Below, piece by piece: positions 63,414-64,000 of a DNA stretch of 64,000 nucleotides. The notes under the pieces are model-generated. The model was given only the letters and a program-made list of their open reading frames with translations. It had not been told where the DNA came from and ran no database searches. The position numbers and the translations under genes were made by a program. Every line of letters begins with the position of its first letter. The stretch's first letter is position 1. Origin of the DNA: Bog-756 sp963753905 (GTDB lineage: Bacteria; Actinomycetota; Acidimicrobiia; Acidimicrobiales; RAAP-2); the NCBI GenBank assembly GCA_963753905.1, contig CAVWDZ010000002.1:558001-622000 (forward strand), written 5' to 3'.

Positions 63414-64000
63414 GTGGAGCGCTTCGAGGATGAATGGCGGGGGGTCGACGAAGGCTGGGGACGGCAAGCCGTGGTGTTCGCCACCCTGTGTGAACCGACC
63501 AATTGCCGAGAGTACGTCGCCATGCACCACTGCCTGGGCGTAGGTCCCGGTGACCGGCTGCTCGACGTCGCGTGCGGGGCCGGACTGGCCGTGGAGCTGG
63601 CTGGCGTGCTCGGCGCTCGCTGCGCGGGAATTGATGCATCGCCCCGCCTCATCGCAGTCGCCCGGGACCGTAGCCCGGACGCTGACCTTCGGGTCGGCGA
63701 CATGCAAGCCCTGCCATGGGATGACGCGGCGTTCGATGTCGTGACCAGTTTCCGTGGTATCTGGGCCACTACCCCTGGCGCAGTGGCTGAGGTGCACCGA
63801 GTCCTGGTTCCGGGCGGCCGAGTCGGGCTCACGGTGTGGGGCCACATCAAGGCGTCATCCGGAGCCTGGGCGCTGGCACCGTTCGCACTAGCCACGACCC
63901 CCAAGGTGGAGAACCAGGCGGCCATGGTTGCCCTCGGCCGCCCCGGCGCCGGCGAGGCGCTCCTGGAGGACGCCGGTTTCACGGACGTCGAGCGCCTCGA
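63414..64000 (+). CDS. SAM-dependent methyltransferase, C-terminus outside window
   Basis: The first 195 codons are inside the window and stay open to the end. From the GTG at 63414 it reads VERFEDEWRGVDEGWGRQA, then the SAM loop LLDVACGAGLAVELAGVLGA, CAGIDASPRLIAVARDR, DMQALPWDDAAFDVVTSFRG and EVHRVLVPGGRVGLTVWGH. This is the class I UbiE/Methyltransf_11 type. No ribosome site is visible before the GTG. Substrate unknown. Confidence 0.85.
   Translation, partial: MERFEDEWRGVDEGWGRQAVVFATLCEPTNCREYVAMHHCLGVGPGDRLLDVACGAGLAVELAGVLGARCAGIDASPRLIAVARDRSPDADLRVGDMQALPWDDAAFDVVTSFRGIWATTPGAVAEVHRVLVPGGRVGLTVWGHIKASSGAWALAPFALATTPKVENQAAMVALGRPGAGEALLEDAGFTDVERL

Overview
This window comes from a GC-rich, lipid-using actinobacterium, most likely of the class Acidimicrobiia. 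Several gene families point there together: a mycothiol-dependent maleylpyruvate-isomerase-like protein, an F420-type nitroreductase (now broken), KshA-like Rieske oxygenase, FadD19-like acyl-CoA ligase, DUF35 plus thiolase-fold genes, and three WS/DGAT acyltransferases. GTG and TTG starts are common. I see no tRNA, rRNA, CRISPR array, transposase or phage gene. The species assignment is inference from gene content alone.

Region by region. 1-3.4 kb is a minus-strand run: dihydrodipicolinate-reductase-like protein, KshA-like oxygenase, anchored membrane protein, MFS exporter (cut by the window edge). 3.6-12.1 kb is mixed: DUF2252, universal stress protein, LapA-like protein, a sedolisin (S53) peptidase, a PhyH dioxygenase, an ArsR/SRPBCC/RibD-C operon with a leaderless promoter, and an F420 reductase gene broken by one stop codon. 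12.3-16.5 kb holds a thioesterase, an unusual cNMP-binding/thioredoxin-reductase fusion, a hydrolase and two small proteins. 16.6-19.7 kb is a compact DUF35-thiolase-thiolase operon of the retro-aldolase type. 19.9-33 kb has FUSC, a secreted protein, an orphan substrate-binding protein, an aldo/keto reductase, a GH3 glucosidase, a second S53 peptidase and a UbiE/membrane-protein pair.

33-50.6 kb is rich in signalling, stress and ion-transport genes: GGDEF-EAL protein, aquaporin, small membrane proteins (DUF2721, DUF7144, DUF1269-like), a GH15 gene remnant, MFS, YihY, a P-type ATPase with an altered ion site, PPK2, a lipid-kinase-like protein, SulP and a SHOCT protein. A perfect 32-bp palindrome with a CRP-type core lies at 38265-38296 between divergent genes. 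50.6-53.6 kb carries a DMT transporter flanked by two copies of a ~115-bp repeat; one copy is the start of a Thr-rich lipoprotein gene and the other is a dead duplicate of that start.

53.6-63.3 kb is a storage-lipid/fatty-acyl cluster: PlsC-type acyltransferase, FadD19-like ligase, two alpha/beta hydrolases and three WS/DGAT genes. Only one WS/DGAT is intact. The second has two frameshifts plus a stop, and the third has one frameshift at a G-run. The window ends inside a SAM methyltransferase gene.

Taken together the genes suggest import, activation and breakdown of sterol-like or branched lipids (KshA-like, FadD, DUF35/thiolase pair, thioesterase) and storage of acyl chains as wax ester or triacylglycerol, plus extracellular protein and glucoside breakdown. 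No complete new defence or mobile system was found. The best leads for new biology are the CxxC-less cNMP/TrxR fusion, the P-type ATPase with a replaced ion site, the Cys-less thiolase pair with its double DUF35 partner, the palindromic operator, and the duplicated lipoprotein start.
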